Below, piece after piece: positions 55,013 to 63,924 of a stretch of DNA of 64,000 nucleotides (its first letter is position 1; the number at the start of each line of letters is the position of its first letter). The translations under genes and the position numbers were made by a program. The notes beneath the pieces are model-generated. The model was not told the DNA's origin. It made no database searches and worked only from the letters and a program-made list of their open reading frames with translations. The DNA lies in the NCBI RefSeq assembly GCF_900103605.1, contig NZ_FNHY01000007.1, positions 62,001 to 126,000 on the forward strand, read 5' to 3'. This DNA is from Psychrobacillus sp. OK028 (GTDB taxonomy: Bacteria; Bacillota; Bacilli; Bacillales_A; Planococcaceae).

Positions 55013-56944
55013 GTGATTGTTTTACAAGTCAATCAAATAACAAAATCCTTTAACGGTGAAGATATATTAACTAATGTAAAGCTAGAGGTTCAGGACCGAG
55101 ACCGGGTTGCCCTTGTAGGTAGAAACGGCGCTGGAAAGTCTACTTTACTTAAAATAATAGCAGGTGAAATGTCATACGATTCTGGCGAAATCATTATGCC
55201 CAAAAATATTCGTCTTGGTTATTTAGAGCAGCATGCAGGACTCGAATCCAAGCTGACCATCTGGGAGGAAATGAAGAAGATTTTTAGTCATCTAATTAAC
55301 TCTGAAAAAGAGCTTCGTGCCTTAGAATCACAGATGGCAGACCCTGTTATATATGAAGATGCGGAAGCTTATGCACGAGTAGCAGCAACGTATGATGAAT
55401 TACAGTTAGCCTTTAATGAAGCTGGTGGTTATCGCTTCGAATCAGATATCCGCTCTATCTTACACGGGATGCAGTTTTTCCCGGATGATTACGACAAGCC
55501 TGTCCAAGCATTATCGGGAGGACAAAAAACGAGATTAGCACTTGCAAAGATGCTATTAAGTAAGCCAGACTTACTGATTCTCGATGAGCCTACCAACCAT
55601 TTGGACATTCAAACGTTAAGCTTTTTAGAAAACTATTTAAAAAATTATAATGGCGCAGTGCTTATCGTCTCGCATGACCGATACTTTTTAGATCAGGTAG
55701 TCAACTTTGTGTACGAGGTATCTCGTCATAATGTAGCAAGATACGTTGGCAACTACAGCTCCTACTTAACGCAAAAAGCAAAAAACTACGAGTTAGATAG
55801 AAAGAAATATGAAAAACAGCAAGAGGAAAAAGCGAAGCTAGAGGATTTTGTTAGTAAAAATCTCGCTCGTGCCTCTACTACTAAAATGGCTCAATCTAGA
55901 CGTAAGGTTATCGAAAAAACCGATTGGATGGAGTCCCCAGACGGCGATGAGAAATCGGCCTCATTCGGATTTACGATTGAACGGCCTAGTGGCAATGACG
56001 TATTGCGCCTTGAGGAAATCGCAGTCGGTTATCCAAACAAGACCGTTTCCTCTAATATATCGTTCTCTGTATACAAGCAGGATCGAATCGCACTTGTTGG
56101 ACCAAACGGGGTCGGAAAATCTACTTTACTAAAGACCATTATGAAACAGTTGGATGCTGCTGGAGGTAAAATTCAGTACGGAACGAATGTCCAATTCGGT
56201 TACTATGACCAGGAACAAGCTGCTTTAACTGGCAACAAAACTGCCCTTCAAGAACTATGGGACGAGTGGCCATTGATGAATGAAAGAGATGTCCGTACTG
56301 TATTAGGTCGGTTCTTGTTTACAGGAGACGATGTACAAAAAACGGTATCAACATTATCTGGTGGTGAAAAAGCAAGACTCGCACTTGCGAAGCTAATGCT
56401 TTTAAAAGCGAACACTCTTGTACTTGATGAGCCTACTAACCATTTAGACTTAGATAGTAAAGAGGTTCTCGAAAATGCCTTACTCGATTTTCCTGGAACA
56501 ATTATATTCGTCTCCCATGACCGTTACTTCATTAACCGAATTGCAACCAAGGTAATTGAATTAGCAAGCGATGATGCAACACTATTCCTTGGAGATTACG
56601 ACTATTATTTAGAGAAAAAAGAAGAAATGGAAGAGCTCGCTTTAGAAAATACCGTCGTTGAAAATACGGTAGTGACGAAAGTGAACACATCTACTATTGA
56701 TAAAGAAGCCAAGAAAAAAGAACGCCAGCTTCGACGCCAGCTAGAGGAATTAGAAAGTAAAATTCCAACGATTGATGCAGAAATTGCTACGATTGAAGAA
56801 AAGCTATGTGACCCTGCAATTTTCCAAGATCACGAAGCTGTTCAACAGCTACAGCGTGAATTGGATGAATGGAAAGAAAAACAAGATGAATTGTCCAATG
56901 AATGGTTAGAATTACAGGAACAACTAGAAGAAATAGCACCTTAA
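55013..56944 (+). CDS. ABC-F family ATPase (YdiF-like)
   Basis: A 643-residue soluble ATPase with two nucleotide-binding domains: Walker A GRNGAGKST and GPNGVGKST, signatures LSGGQKTRLALAKML and LSGGEKARLALAKLM, and two Walker B LILDEPTNHLDI/LVLDEPTNHLDL. No TM segments, so it is not a transporter; ABC-F proteins act on ribosomes. The C-terminal coiled coil (KEAKKKERQLRRQLEELESK) is typical of YdiF/Uup-type members. I start at GTG 55013 (after GAGGTG) because MIVLQVNQITKSF aligns with the family start. Confidence 0.93.
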   Translation: MIVLQVNQITKSFNGEDILTNVKLEVQDRDRVALVGRNGAGKSTLLKIIAGEMSYDSGEIIMPKNIRLGYLEQHAGLESKLTIWEEMKKIFSHLINSEKELRALESQMADPVIYEDAEAYARVAATYDELQLAFNEAGGYRFESDIRSILHGMQFFPDDYDKPVQALSGGQKTRLALAKMLLSKPDLLILDEPTNHLDIQTLSFLENYLKNYNGAVLIVSHDRYFLDQVVNFVYEVSRHNVARYVGNYSSYLTQKAKNYELDRKKYEKQQEEKAKLEDFVSKNLARASTTKMAQSRRKVIEKTDWMESPDGDEKSASFGFTIERPSGNDVLRLEEIAVGYPNKTVSSNISFSVYKQDRIALVGPNGVGKSTLLKTIMKQLDAAGGKIQYGTNVQFGYYDQEQAALTGNKTALQELWDEWPLMNERDVRTVLGRFLFTGDDVQKTVSTLSGGEKARLALAKLMLLKANTLVLDEPTNHLDLDSKEVLENALLDFPGTIIFVSHDRYFINRIATKVIELASDDATLFLGDYDYYLEKKEEMEELALENTVVENTVVTKVNTSTIDKEAKKKERQLRRQLEELESKIPTIDAEIATIEEKLCDPAIFQDHEAVQQLQRELDEWKEKQDELSNEWLELQEQLEEIAP

Positions 56945-56948
56945 AGAA

Positions 56949-56992
56949 AAAAGGTAGTGAAACCAATTTAATGGCTTCACTGCCTTTTGTTT
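56949..56992 (+). terminator. Terminator of the ABC-F gene
   Basis: Stem AAAAGGTAGTGAAACCA against TGGCTTCACTGCCTTTT (two mismatches), followed by GTTTACCTTTTTTT, directly after the stop codon. Confidence 0.85.
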
Positions 56993-57026
56993 ACCTTTTT
57001 TTGAGTCGAAGTCTACATAGTTCTTA

Positions 57027-57380
57027 TTAGTTAGAATTAGTATATTCGTTTCTATTTAAAGTTGATTCATTTATCCATAAATCTAAGGAATTCTTTGAAA
57101 AGATAAACTCTCCATATACTTTTGAATAAGGGAGCATCATACCTGAATATGATCCAAAATTATTCAAATGTAATTTTTCCCGTATAATAATTTCCTTTAT
57201 TGATTTTTCACTAATTCCCAGATAATCAGCTGCTTCCGAAATTGATAAGACTTCTTCAACAGGTTGGTAATTCACCTCTTCAACCGCCGAGTTCTGTAGA
57301 TGCATAATCGCATTTCCTATCCAAAAGCCACTGAATGCAATTGAAATAGCTAAAATTACGATAGAATATTCCCTTTTCAT
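57027..57380 (-). CDS. Membrane-anchored small HTH-domain protein
   Basis: A 117-residue protein with one N-terminal TM helix (residues 6-24) and, from about residue 44, an excisionase/MerR-like helix-turn-helix: VLSISEAADYLGISEKSIKE, followed by a wing-like segment and MLPYSKVYGEFIFSKNSLDL. DNA-binding-like domains tethered to a membrane are uncommon. The topology would place the HTH outside if the positive-inside rule is strict (short basic N-terminus MKRE), so the HTH fold may have another use. Function unknown. Confidence 0.75.
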   Translation of the reverse strand: MKREYSIVILAISIAFSGFWIGNAIMHLQNSAVEEVNYQPVEEVLSISEAADYLGISEKSIKEIIIREKLHLNNFGSYSGMMLPYSKVYGEFIFSKNSLDLWINESTLNRNEYTNSN

Positions 57381-57441
57381 AGTTCACTTCCCCTTGATGA
57401 ATGTTCATAGAAAATACTTTTCTGTTAAAATCGTGAATCGA

Positions 57442-57930
57442 TTAATTGCCCCTTGAAGAATCGGCAAGACCACGACCAATTACATTAGCAGAGACAGGTT
57501 TCTCTCCTAATTCCCTTGCCCAAATAGATAATTGTCCGATATGGTGTATTTCATGGGCAATTACATGTCGAATAACTTCGCCCCATGTTTCCTGTTCAAT
57601 TCTCCCATCTGATAACGTATCGTAAAGTATGCTATTTTCCATGGTATCATTCCAGTCGTTCACAAAGGCTTGGACTTCCAATCGAAATTCAGCATCTAAT
57701 TTCCGTACTTTTTCAAGCGTCTTATAATTTTCAAACTTCTCCTGAAAGTCGGGCTTACCTTGCAAAATGCGAATCCAACTCCATTCAACATCAACTATAT
57801 GAAATAATGTTTCGAGAATACTTCCTACTCCCCCTGTGCGCCTACATAACAGATCTTCTTCACTTAATTTCTCACACAACTGATACCATTCTTCCCTAAC
57901 CAACCAATTATACTGAAAAAACATTTTCAC
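57442..57930 (-). CDS. DinB family protein
   Basis: A four-helix bundle of about 162 residues. The three metal-ligand His positions of DinB/YfiT proteins are visible: LFHIVDVEWSW near residue 43, and HVIAHEIHHIGQLSIWARE near 130. Members include thiol transferases (bacillithiol-dependent) and many of unknown role. I start at the GTG 57930, 8 nt after GGGAGG. Monocistronic. Confidence 0.85.
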   Translation of the reverse strand: MKMFFQYNWLVREEWYQLCEKLSEEDLLCRRTGGVGSILETLFHIVDVEWSWIRILQGKPDFQEKFENYKTLEKVRKLDAEFRLEVQAFVNDWNDTMENSILYDTLSDGRIEQETWGEVIRHVIAHEIHHIGQLSIWARELGEKPVSANVIGRGLADSSRGN

Positions 57931-58130
57931 TAAGTTTCCTCCCAAATAATTGAAAAATAATCTTCTACCTTATTTTTATTTTCTTTGATCACATTTTCTA
58001 ACTTATTACTAGAATTCTACAATTTCAGCATTAATCCTTCTTACGTTTTAATCCTTTATTTACTGTTATGTCGAATCGTATACATATATGTTGGTCAAGT
58101 ACTTTTTCACAGAAATTTTTCTCCACATAT

Positions 58131-58289
58131 TTATTCACATAAAAAAACTAGTTATATCAATCTATCAACAGGTTTATCCACACTGTCCACATTTTATAAA
58201 AGGAGTTATACACAATAGTGTGTATAAAAATGATACTATATATAGTTTATCGTTAAGTTATGCACACGTTATCCACAAATTGTGCATAA
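58131..58289. other. DnaA-box cluster, seven perfect boxes
   Basis: TTATNCACA occurs at 58131-58139 (TTATTCACA), 58174-58182 (TTATCCACA), 58206-58214 (TTATACACA), 58258-58266 (TTATGCACA) and 58269-58277 (TTATCCACA). The reverse form is at 58219-58227 (TGTGTATAA) and 58281-58289 (TGTGCATAA). Seven in 159 bp, none inside a gene. No dnaA or dnaN is near, so this is not a typical oriC. It sits between tsaD (gcp) and the ydiF-like gene, where B. subtilis also has an extra-oriC DnaA-binding cluster. Confidence 0.85.
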
Positions 58290-58327
58290 GTACGAATGTT
58301 CTCTATTGACAACTTCTAAATTACATG

Positions 58328-58366
58328 ATAAAAAATCCTCTTTTCTTGTCGAAGAAAAGAGGATTT
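58328..58366 (-). terminator. Terminator of the tsaEB-rimI-tsaD operon
   Basis: A 15-bp perfect stem AAATCCTCTTTTCTT/AAGAAAAGAGGATTT with a 4-nt loop, then TTTTTATCATG on the minus strand, beginning 3 bp past the tsaD stop. Confidence 0.9.
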
Positions 58367-58369
58367 CAT

Positions 58370-59389
58370 TTAGTTCCAACTATTTAATTCTAGACCAGGT
58401 CTACCATTCATCGACATATTACTTCTATGTCCTGCTGAAAACTTCGAATTTCCTGCGGCTGCAATCATGGCAGCATTGTCGGTACATAACTTGATGGGTG
58501 GTACATAAAAAGGAATATTTTCTTTTGTAAAAGCTTCCTCTAGTGAACTACGAAGTCCCTTGTTGGCAGCAACTCCTCCTGCAGCAATGACTTGCTTCAC
58601 GTTGAATTCACGTGCTGCACGAACAGTTTTTGCTGTTAAAACTTCAACTACACTTTGCTGGAATCCTGCAGCTAGATGGTTAGGATTAATTTTTTCTCCT
58701 CGCTGCTCGGCATTATGCTGATAATTGATCACCGCTGATTTTAATCCGCTGAAGCTAAAATCATAGGACCCTTCTTCCAACCATGCCCTAGGGAATTGCA
58801 ATGCTTCATCACTTTCGTTAGCAAGCTTATCGATATGTGGTCCCCCTGGATAAGGGAGATTCAATACTCGTGCTACTTTATCATACGCTTCACCCGCAGC
58901 ATCATCTCTAGTTTCACCGATTAACTCAAATATACCGTCTTCTTTCATTAGCACAAGCTCGGTATGTCCACCAGACACGACTAACGCTAGCAGTGGAAAT
59001 TCCATCTTCTGCACTAATCCATTTGCATAAATATGTCCTGCGATATGATGTACGCCAACTAGTGGAAGTCCATGTGCAAAAGCGAATGCTTTCGCTGCAT
59101 TTATCCCTATTAAAAGAGCTCCTACTAATCCTGGACCTTCTGTTACTGCCACTGCATCAATATCCTGAGGTGTCATACCCGCCTGTTTTAATGCCTCTTC
59201 GATGACAATCGTAATTTGCTCCACATGATGTCTCGACGCAATTTCTGGCACTACTCCACCAAATCGTTTATGACTTTCGATTTGTGAGGCAACCACATTG
59301 GAGATAATCTCTTGTCCATTTTTCACAATCGATGCCGCTGTCTCATCACAGCTAGTTTCTATTCCTAATATATATTGATCTTTTATCAT
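58370..59389 (-). CDS. tsaD: tRNA t6A37 threonylcarbamoyltransferase TsaD
   Basis: The 339-residue catalytic subunit that transfers the threonylcarbamoyl group to A37 of ANN-decoding tRNAs. N-terminus [16 protein letters not shown]; metal site [10 protein letters not shown] (HxxxH) near residue 110; ATP-binding VSGGHTELV near 132; [12 protein letters not shown] near 300. Overlaps rimI by 4 bp and is the last gene of the operon. Confidence 0.97.
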   Translation of the reverse strand: MIKDQYILGIETSCDETAASIVKNGQEIISNVVASQIESHKRFGGVVPEIASRHHVEQITIVIEEALKQAGMTPQDIDAVAVTEGPGLVGALLIGINAAKAFAFAHGLPLVGVHHIAGHIYANGLVQKMEFPLLALVVSGGHTELVLMKEDGIFELIGETRDDAAGEAYDKVARVLNLPYPGGPHIDKLANESDEALQFPRAWLEEGSYDFSFSGLKSAVINYQHNAEQRGEKINPNHLAAGFQQSVVEVLTAKTVRAAREFNVKQVIAAGGVAANKGLRSSLEEAFTKENIPFYVPPIKLCTDNAAMIAAAGNSKFSAGHRSNMSMNGRPGLELNSWN

Positions 59390-59841
59390 TTAAATTCCAC
59401 CCACATCACAAGTGCATCCTCTCCGGTGTCTGAATAATAGTTTTTCCGTATGCCTCCGTCTTGGAAGTTAAGTTTATGATATAAGTTCTTCGCTACATCA
59501 TTTGATACTCTAACTTCTAGTGTCATGAGTACGACACCCTGCTCTGTTACAACACGGATAGCTTCACGCATTAGACCCTCGCCAATTTTGTTTCCGCGCA
59601 TTCGCTCAGCTACTGCCACATTAGTAATATGACTTTCATCCATCACTACCCACATACCACAGTAACCAATTATTTCTTTAGCCTCTGTTTCTGCCACAAG
59701 ATAATGCGAATATAAATTCGTCGTCATTTCATGCTCAAAGGCTTCCCTCGTCCACGGTGTATCGAAAGCTTCCTGTTCGATCAATAGTACTTGCTCGATA
59801 TCTTCTAGCGTCATTTTTCGATAAGTTATATTAGTTTCCAT
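59386..59841 (-). CDS. rimI: Ribosomal protein S18-alanine N-acetyltransferase RimI
   Basis: A 151-residue GNAT acetyltransferase. The acetyl-CoA motif is [19 protein letters not shown] near residue 76, followed by [19 protein letters not shown] and the C-terminal tail of RimI proteins ([13 protein letters not shown]). Its location between tsaB and tsaD is the conserved Firmicutes order. Overlaps tsaB by 11 bp. Confidence 0.94.
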   Translation of the reverse strand: METNITYRKMTLEDIEQVLLIEQEAFDTPWTREAFEHEMTTNLYSHYLVAETEAKEIIGYCGMWVVMDESHITNVAVAERMRGNKIGEGLMREAIRVVTEQGVVLMTLEVRVSNDVAKNLYHKLNFQDGGIRKNYYSDTGEDALVMWVEFK

Positions 59842-60517
59842 TTTTCTTCTGCTCTTTCATCCAGTTTGCCTCTGCTTCGGTAATTCTTAAATACTCTGGC
59901 ACGACTGTATGCACTTCAGAAGGCTCCATTTTTTTCGCCATTTCTATTAAAACAGCAGCATTTGGTAAATCGAAAGCCGCATTAACCCGTTGAACCTTAT
60001 CTCCAAGCACTTCTTTTATTTGCTCCCAGTGAATTGAAACGTCCAACCCGACAAATAAAACAGGCTGCTCCAAGTTATCTAAAGTCGTCAGTAAATCTAC
60101 TAACGACATATGCGCCTCTTTTACTACTTCACCGTTACTATAAATTCCTGCAAATACATTGCCACGTCGTGCATCCATAATAGAACACACAACTCCTTGG
60201 AAATATGGTGCATTCTCTGCAAGTGAATGTAAACTCGATACTGAATAAATTGGTACATTTAATGTCCAAGCGAGCGTTTTTCCTATCGTTACTCCAATTC
60301 GGACTCCTGTATAAGAACCGGGTCCTTTCGCTACAGCAATTGCATCTATTTCATTCGGTTTGATATTTGCCTTTGCCATTAATTCTTCAATCGCTGGCAT
60401 CGTACCAATCGAATGAGTAATTTTCATCGATGATTGAAACGAAGCAAGTACCTGCTCATCCTTTACAATAGCTACCGCAAGCGGTGTATGTGATGTATCT
60501 ATTCCTAACCAAATCAT
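59831..60517 (-). CDS. tsaB: t6A biosynthesis protein TsaB
   Basis: A 228-residue actin-like ATPase-fold protein that forms a complex with TsaD and TsaE: WLGIDTSHTPLAVAIVKDEQ at the start, VAKGPGSYTGVRIGVTIGKT near residue 62. It lacks the metal-binding His of TsaD, as expected for the non-catalytic partner. Overlaps tsaE by 4 bp. Confidence 0.95.
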   Translation of the reverse strand: MIWLGIDTSHTPLAVAIVKDEQVLASFQSSMKITHSIGTMPAIEELMAKANIKPNEIDAIAVAKGPGSYTGVRIGVTIGKTLAWTLNVPIYSVSSLHSLAENAPYFQGVVCSIMDARRGNVFAGIYSNGEVVKEAHMSLVDLLTTLDNLEQPVLFVGLDVSIHWEQIKEVLGDKVQRVNAAFDLPNAAVLIEMAKKMEPSEVHTVVPEYLRITEAEANWMKEQKKNGN

Positions 60518-60966
60518 TCAAAAAGCTCCTCACATAATTGTTCATATCGTTCGCCAAAAGGCATAAACGTAAATTTTCGAGCATCCTCATCTAGACGGAG
60601 AATTTGAATCGCCAGTCGTTCCGTTGGCAGATCTTCTTCTATTAAATGGGCCCATTCAATGATGCTGACCGCATCCCCGTAAAATAGCTCGTCCCAGCCC
60701 AGATCTTCATCACTATCAGCTAGTCGGTAGACGTCTAAATGATTTAACGGTAACCTGCCCTCATATTGCTTTAATATAGTAAACGTTGGACTGTTCACGT
60801 TGCGTGTAATTCCCAATCCCTTCGCCACACTTTTGGTGAATGTCGTTTTACCTGCTCCTAAATCACCTTCTAGCGTCAGTACATCACCGCCATGTAGTAA
60901 AGCTGCTAATTGCTCAGCAAGAGCCTTTGTTTCTTGCTCCGAATTAATCAATCGTTCATATTTCAT
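60514..60966 (-). CDS. tsaE: t6A biosynthesis ATPase TsaE
   Basis: A 150-residue ATPase with P-loop EGDLGAGKTTFTKSVAKGLG near residue 34, switch-like VNSPTFTILKQY, HLDVYRL, and the Trp/His segment VSIIEWAHLIEEDLP. First gene of tsaE-tsaB-rimI-tsaD. Normal length. Confidence 0.95.
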   Translation of the reverse strand: MKYERLINSEQETKALAEQLAALLHGGDVLTLEGDLGAGKTTFTKSVAKGLGITRNVNSPTFTILKQYEGRLPLNHLDVYRLADSDEDLGWDELFYGDAVSIIEWAHLIEEDLPTERLAIQILRLDEDARKFTFMPFGERYEQLCEELFE

Positions 60967-61063
60967 CGGTCGCTTTCCTTTCCAGTTACATCTCTAATGC
61001 TTCTATTATAATGAAATACAGCGAATATTGTAAGTGTAGGGTCTTTCGTTCACTTTCAACAAT

Positions 61064-61097
61064 AAAAAAACCATTTCGCAGCTTGTGCAAAATGATT
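61064..61097 (-). terminator. Terminator-like hairpin
   Basis: AACCATTTCGCA pairs with TGCAAAATGATT (two mismatches) across a 5-nt loop; the minus strand continues TTTTTTTATTG. It may end transcripts coming from the YugN-like gene through the repeat. Confidence 0.5.
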
Positions 61098-61315
61098 TCT
61101 TGTCTTTTATTGGCCATTACTTTCAATTATATTACTAAACTGCTCAACAGAAATGTATCTATCGGCATTCCTAATGCATGACTCCTTAATGGTTTAGGCA
61201 TGAAGAGTAGTATCCCTGATTTTGATAACGATATAATTACTAAGTTTACTTTGACTACTATTTTTATCTACGCGTTAAGCTATGCTTAATCTTATAGTTG
61301 AGTGCTACTCATTAT

Positions 61316-61445
61316 ATTGATTGGAGTGCAGGGTGGCGACTTCAGCGGGATGAGTGAGACAGATGAGATATCACAGCGACGCGTCAGCGACGGTGATAGC
61401 TCATCGCTCACCCCGCGAAACGCGTCCACCTGTAACGGAAATCAG
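61316..61445. repeat. GC-rich dispersed intergenic repeat, copy 3
   Basis: About 130 bp bounded by ATTGATT and AATCA. It shares GGTGGCGACTTC, AACGCGTCCACC and TGTAACGGAAATCA with the other copies. The hairpin stem is GATGAGATATCAC/GTGATAGCTCATC: the same shape as copy 2, with paired base changes that keep it closed. Confidence 0.85.
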
Positions 61446-61519
61446 TAGTATTATTTATTCTAAAAACTATCTTAATCAAGTGTTCACTGGAACTATTATT
61501 AACTTTCTTGGTCTTTCAC

Positions 61520-61930
61520 TTATTGGACTAATCGAACGATTTTCTCTACAGCTTTTTCTCCAGCCGCAGTCCATTTATTTTGGTTTGCAATATGACCGTC
61601 CTTATCAACCGGATCTTGGAATTGATTGAAGCCTGTGGATGTGAGAAGCGAATGCTCATCATCGTCTAAGCCGATATTAACAACATGCTTGATGACATAG
61701 GGTGTTTGAAACTTAATTTGCGCATCGTAGTTATCTAGCTCTCCCTCCACCACTTCGAATGGAAGTCGCAAGTAGATTGTTTCCCCTTCATTTCGCCATA
61801 ATACATTATCAAAACTGCCTTTATGGTAATCCCAATTTCCACCTATTGTATAGCCTAGGCTATCAATTCGACTTCTTAAATCTCCAAAACCAATTTCCTT
61901 TCCTTCCAGTTCCGTTTGCAACTGTAGCAA
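61520..61930 (-). CDS. YugN-like family protein
   Basis: A 136-residue protein that matches the Bacillales YugN family in my recollection: GNWDYHKGSFDNVLW near residue 33, then ETIYLRLPFEVVEGELDN, and HVVNIGLDDDEHSLLTSTGF. Soluble and acidic; no function has been established for the family. Standalone gene. Confidence 0.75.
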   Translation of the reverse strand: MLQLQTELEGKEIGFGDLRSRIDSLGYTIGGNWDYHKGSFDNVLWRNEGETIYLRLPFEVVEGELDNYDAQIKFQTPYVIKHVVNIGLDDDEHSLLTSTGFNQFQDPVDKDGHIANQNKWTAAGEKAVEKIVRLVQ

Positions 61931-61990
61931 ATGAATTCACCCCTTGTTCGTATTTTCCTTTTATCTTTTCCAAGAATCGGTTGAAAAATA

Positions 61991-62602
61991 CTAGCCTCTC
62001 ATCAATCGGTCAACTAGTTTTTTGAAGAAACCGTCCTCAATCTCCATTTCCTCTACTTTTTGTACTATTAAATCCGAAAGCATTTCATATGCAGGCTTAC
62101 CAAAATGCAAACCATCGTTCTTCTCACCGACCAAAAGCTCCTTATAGTTTGGAAGCGAATATATAATATGAAATAAATCGATAAAATGACTCCCAGTCTC
62201 TTTCGCTACCTCTTGAACAGCTAGTGCATATTGCTCCATACGTTCATTCGTTCTATTCGGTTGAAGAGCCTCATCTACAGGTGCAGGACTGATCAATATC
62301 GTCTTTTCTGGACCAATTTGCTTTGCAAATAATGATATATTACGTTTAAACGTTTCTAAATCTACAAATTTATGCGTTGCGGAATCATTTGCGCCAAATA
62401 GTACAGTCACCGCATCGGGCCGCTTCGATAATACGTCTCTATTAAAACGAAACATCGCCTGTTCTGTAGTATTACCAGAAACTCCTGCATTGATAAATTT
62501 ATAATTAGGCATTTTTGAACCTAATTTATGCGTTAAAATTGGTGTCGAGTAGCCTTCCTTTCTAGCTGTTATACTATCCCCGAAACAAATTATTTCCAAC
62601 AT
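61991..62602 (-). CDS. SGNH/GDSL family hydrolase
   Basis: A 203-residue esterase-type enzyme without a signal peptide. Block I GDSITARKEGY near residue 8 (nucleophile Ser), block II NAGVSGNTTEQA near 38 (Gly), block III LFGANDSAT near 68 (Asn), block V DGLHFGKPAYE near 165 (Asp and His). All catalytic positions are present. Substrate unknown: lipid, acetylated sugar or thioester are all possible. Confidence 0.92.
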   Translation of the reverse strand: MLEIICFGDSITARKEGYSTPILTHKLGSKMPNYKFINAGVSGNTTEQAMFRFNRDVLSKRPDAVTVLFGANDSATHKFVDLETFKRNISLFAKQIGPEKTILISPAPVDEALQPNRTNERMEQYALAVQEVAKETGSHFIDLFHIIYSLPNYKELLVGEKNDGLHFGKPAYEMLSDLIVQKVEEMEIEDGFFKKLVDRLMRG

Positions 62603-62712
62603 TTAACAAAACCCCTTTTAATAATATGTAATATAATTGAAACGCACTATAAGTTTATATTTACCCAAAAACGGATAAACAAACATTGATATTATGTTTT
62701 GGAGGAAGTTTT

Positions 62713-63759
62713 ATGGCTAATAAACGATTAACATGGGTTGACGTAACAAAAGGATTCTTAATGATTTTAGTAGTAATCGGACATTATCCAGGTGAATTGA
62801 ATTTCCCATTCATCACTTATATATACTGGTTCCATATGCCAGCTTTTTTCTTATTGAGCGGATTATTTTTCAAAGAATTAAAAGAAGATCAAGACACAAA
62901 GGCCTCTGTTAAAAAAAGGTTCTTACAGCTGATGGTACCGTACTTGTTTTTCCTAACAGCTATAACAACTGTTCGTTATGGAATGGAGCTAGCGGGAGGA
63001 AACTTTGACTTATCCTGGTACTTACAGGATTTATGGAAATTAGTCATCGCAGGTCGTTTCGCACGTGGCGCGTATGGGGTTTTCTGGTTCGTTACGACAT
63101 TATTCTTTACATATTTATTATTCATGATGATGACAAAATATTTAAGTAGAATAAAGCAAATTGGATTACTTATCATCTTCTATATAATTGCTCATTTAGA
63201 AAGTATTTTCGCTATGCAATATATTAGCGGTGCTCCAGACGAAGCATCTCAAACAATTCCTATGCTCTGGAATCTAGATGTCGTGCTAATGGCAATCGTC
63301 TATTTCGCTCTTGGCTATTACGCTAAATCGATTTGGATGAACATTACCAGACCATGGCTGATAGGAGCTGTTATCGTTGCCGTTACTGCAATAATAACCG
63401 ATAAACTTGGACTTATTGATTATCATCTAAGTATGAAGTTTCTGCGATACGATCATTTACTGCTCGACTTAATCATTCCGATTGCATTTATAATCGTTAT
63501 TCTTGGTCTATTCCAAAGAATTACTGCTATTCTATCGCTAGATTGGTTGGCAAAAATTGAGAAGCACTCAATTGCCATTATGTATTTGCATATTTTCACC
63601 GATATTATCCTGAACGATTATTTCCAATACGGCATTATTGGCTTCACGACGTTAGGGTTATTCATACCAATTATAGCGTCCATCGTCATTCAAAAAATGA
63701 TACCATACGGAAAATTCTTTTTAGGAGATATACGTGCAAAGAAACCGATTCAAATCTAA
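62713..63759 (+). CDS. Acyltransferase_3 family membrane protein
   Basis: A 348-residue protein with about ten TM helices. The family start is WVDVTKGFLMILVVIGHYPG (catalytic His in the first helix) and FHMPAFFLLSGLFFKEL (second helix). Members O-acetylate cell-wall or surface polysaccharides (OatA-like) or succinylate glycans. No attached SGNH domain, but a separate SGNH hydrolase gene lies divergently 110 bp away, and the two could act together. The ATG at 62713 follows GGAGGAA. Confidence 0.88.
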   Translation: MANKRLTWVDVTKGFLMILVVIGHYPGELNFPFITYIYWFHMPAFFLLSGLFFKELKEDQDTKASVKKRFLQLMVPYLFFLTAITTVRYGMELAGGNFDLSWYLQDLWKLVIAGRFARGAYGVFWFVTTLFFTYLLFMMMTKYLSRIKQIGLLIIFYIIAHLESIFAMQYISGAPDEASQTIPMLWNLDVVLMAIVYFALGYYAKSIWMNITRPWLIGAVIVAVTAIITDKLGLIDYHLSMKFLRYDHLLLDLIIPIAFIIVILGLFQRITAILSLDWLAKIEKHSIAIMYLHIFTDIILNDYFQYGIIGFTTLGLFIPIIASIVIQKMIPYGKFFLGDIRAKKPIQI

Positions 63760-63760
63760 T

Positions 63761-63806
63761 AAAAGCCCTAACCGAGAAATGATTATGCTCGGCTAGGGCT
63801 TTTTTG
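63761..63806 (+). terminator. Terminator of the acyltransferase gene
   Basis: A 15-16-bp stem AAAAGCCCTAACCGAG/CTCGGCTAGGGCTTTT with one mismatch, then TT. Confidence 0.92.
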
Positions 63807-63924
63807 CAGTAGTAAAATCGCAACAACAAATAAAATAGAACATTAGTTCTTATTATGTTATAATAAATTGACAATTACATAGCAGGGTGGGCGGTTGGTC
63901 ACTTTTCCTTTAGGAGGTGTTGCC

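Larger units (their letters stand above)
60967..61519. other. Gene-free interval upstream of tsaE
   Basis: About 550 bp. It holds a terminator-like hairpin (61064-61097), the promoter region of tsaE, and GC-rich dispersed repeat copy 3 (61316-61445). Nothing else is recognised. Confidence 0.5.

Noticed and set aside
58080-58300. Chromosomal replication origin
   Set aside because: The DnaA boxes are real, but there is no dnaA, dnaN, rnpA-rpmH or clear DNA-unwinding region; the neighbourhood matches an extra-oriC DnaA cluster.
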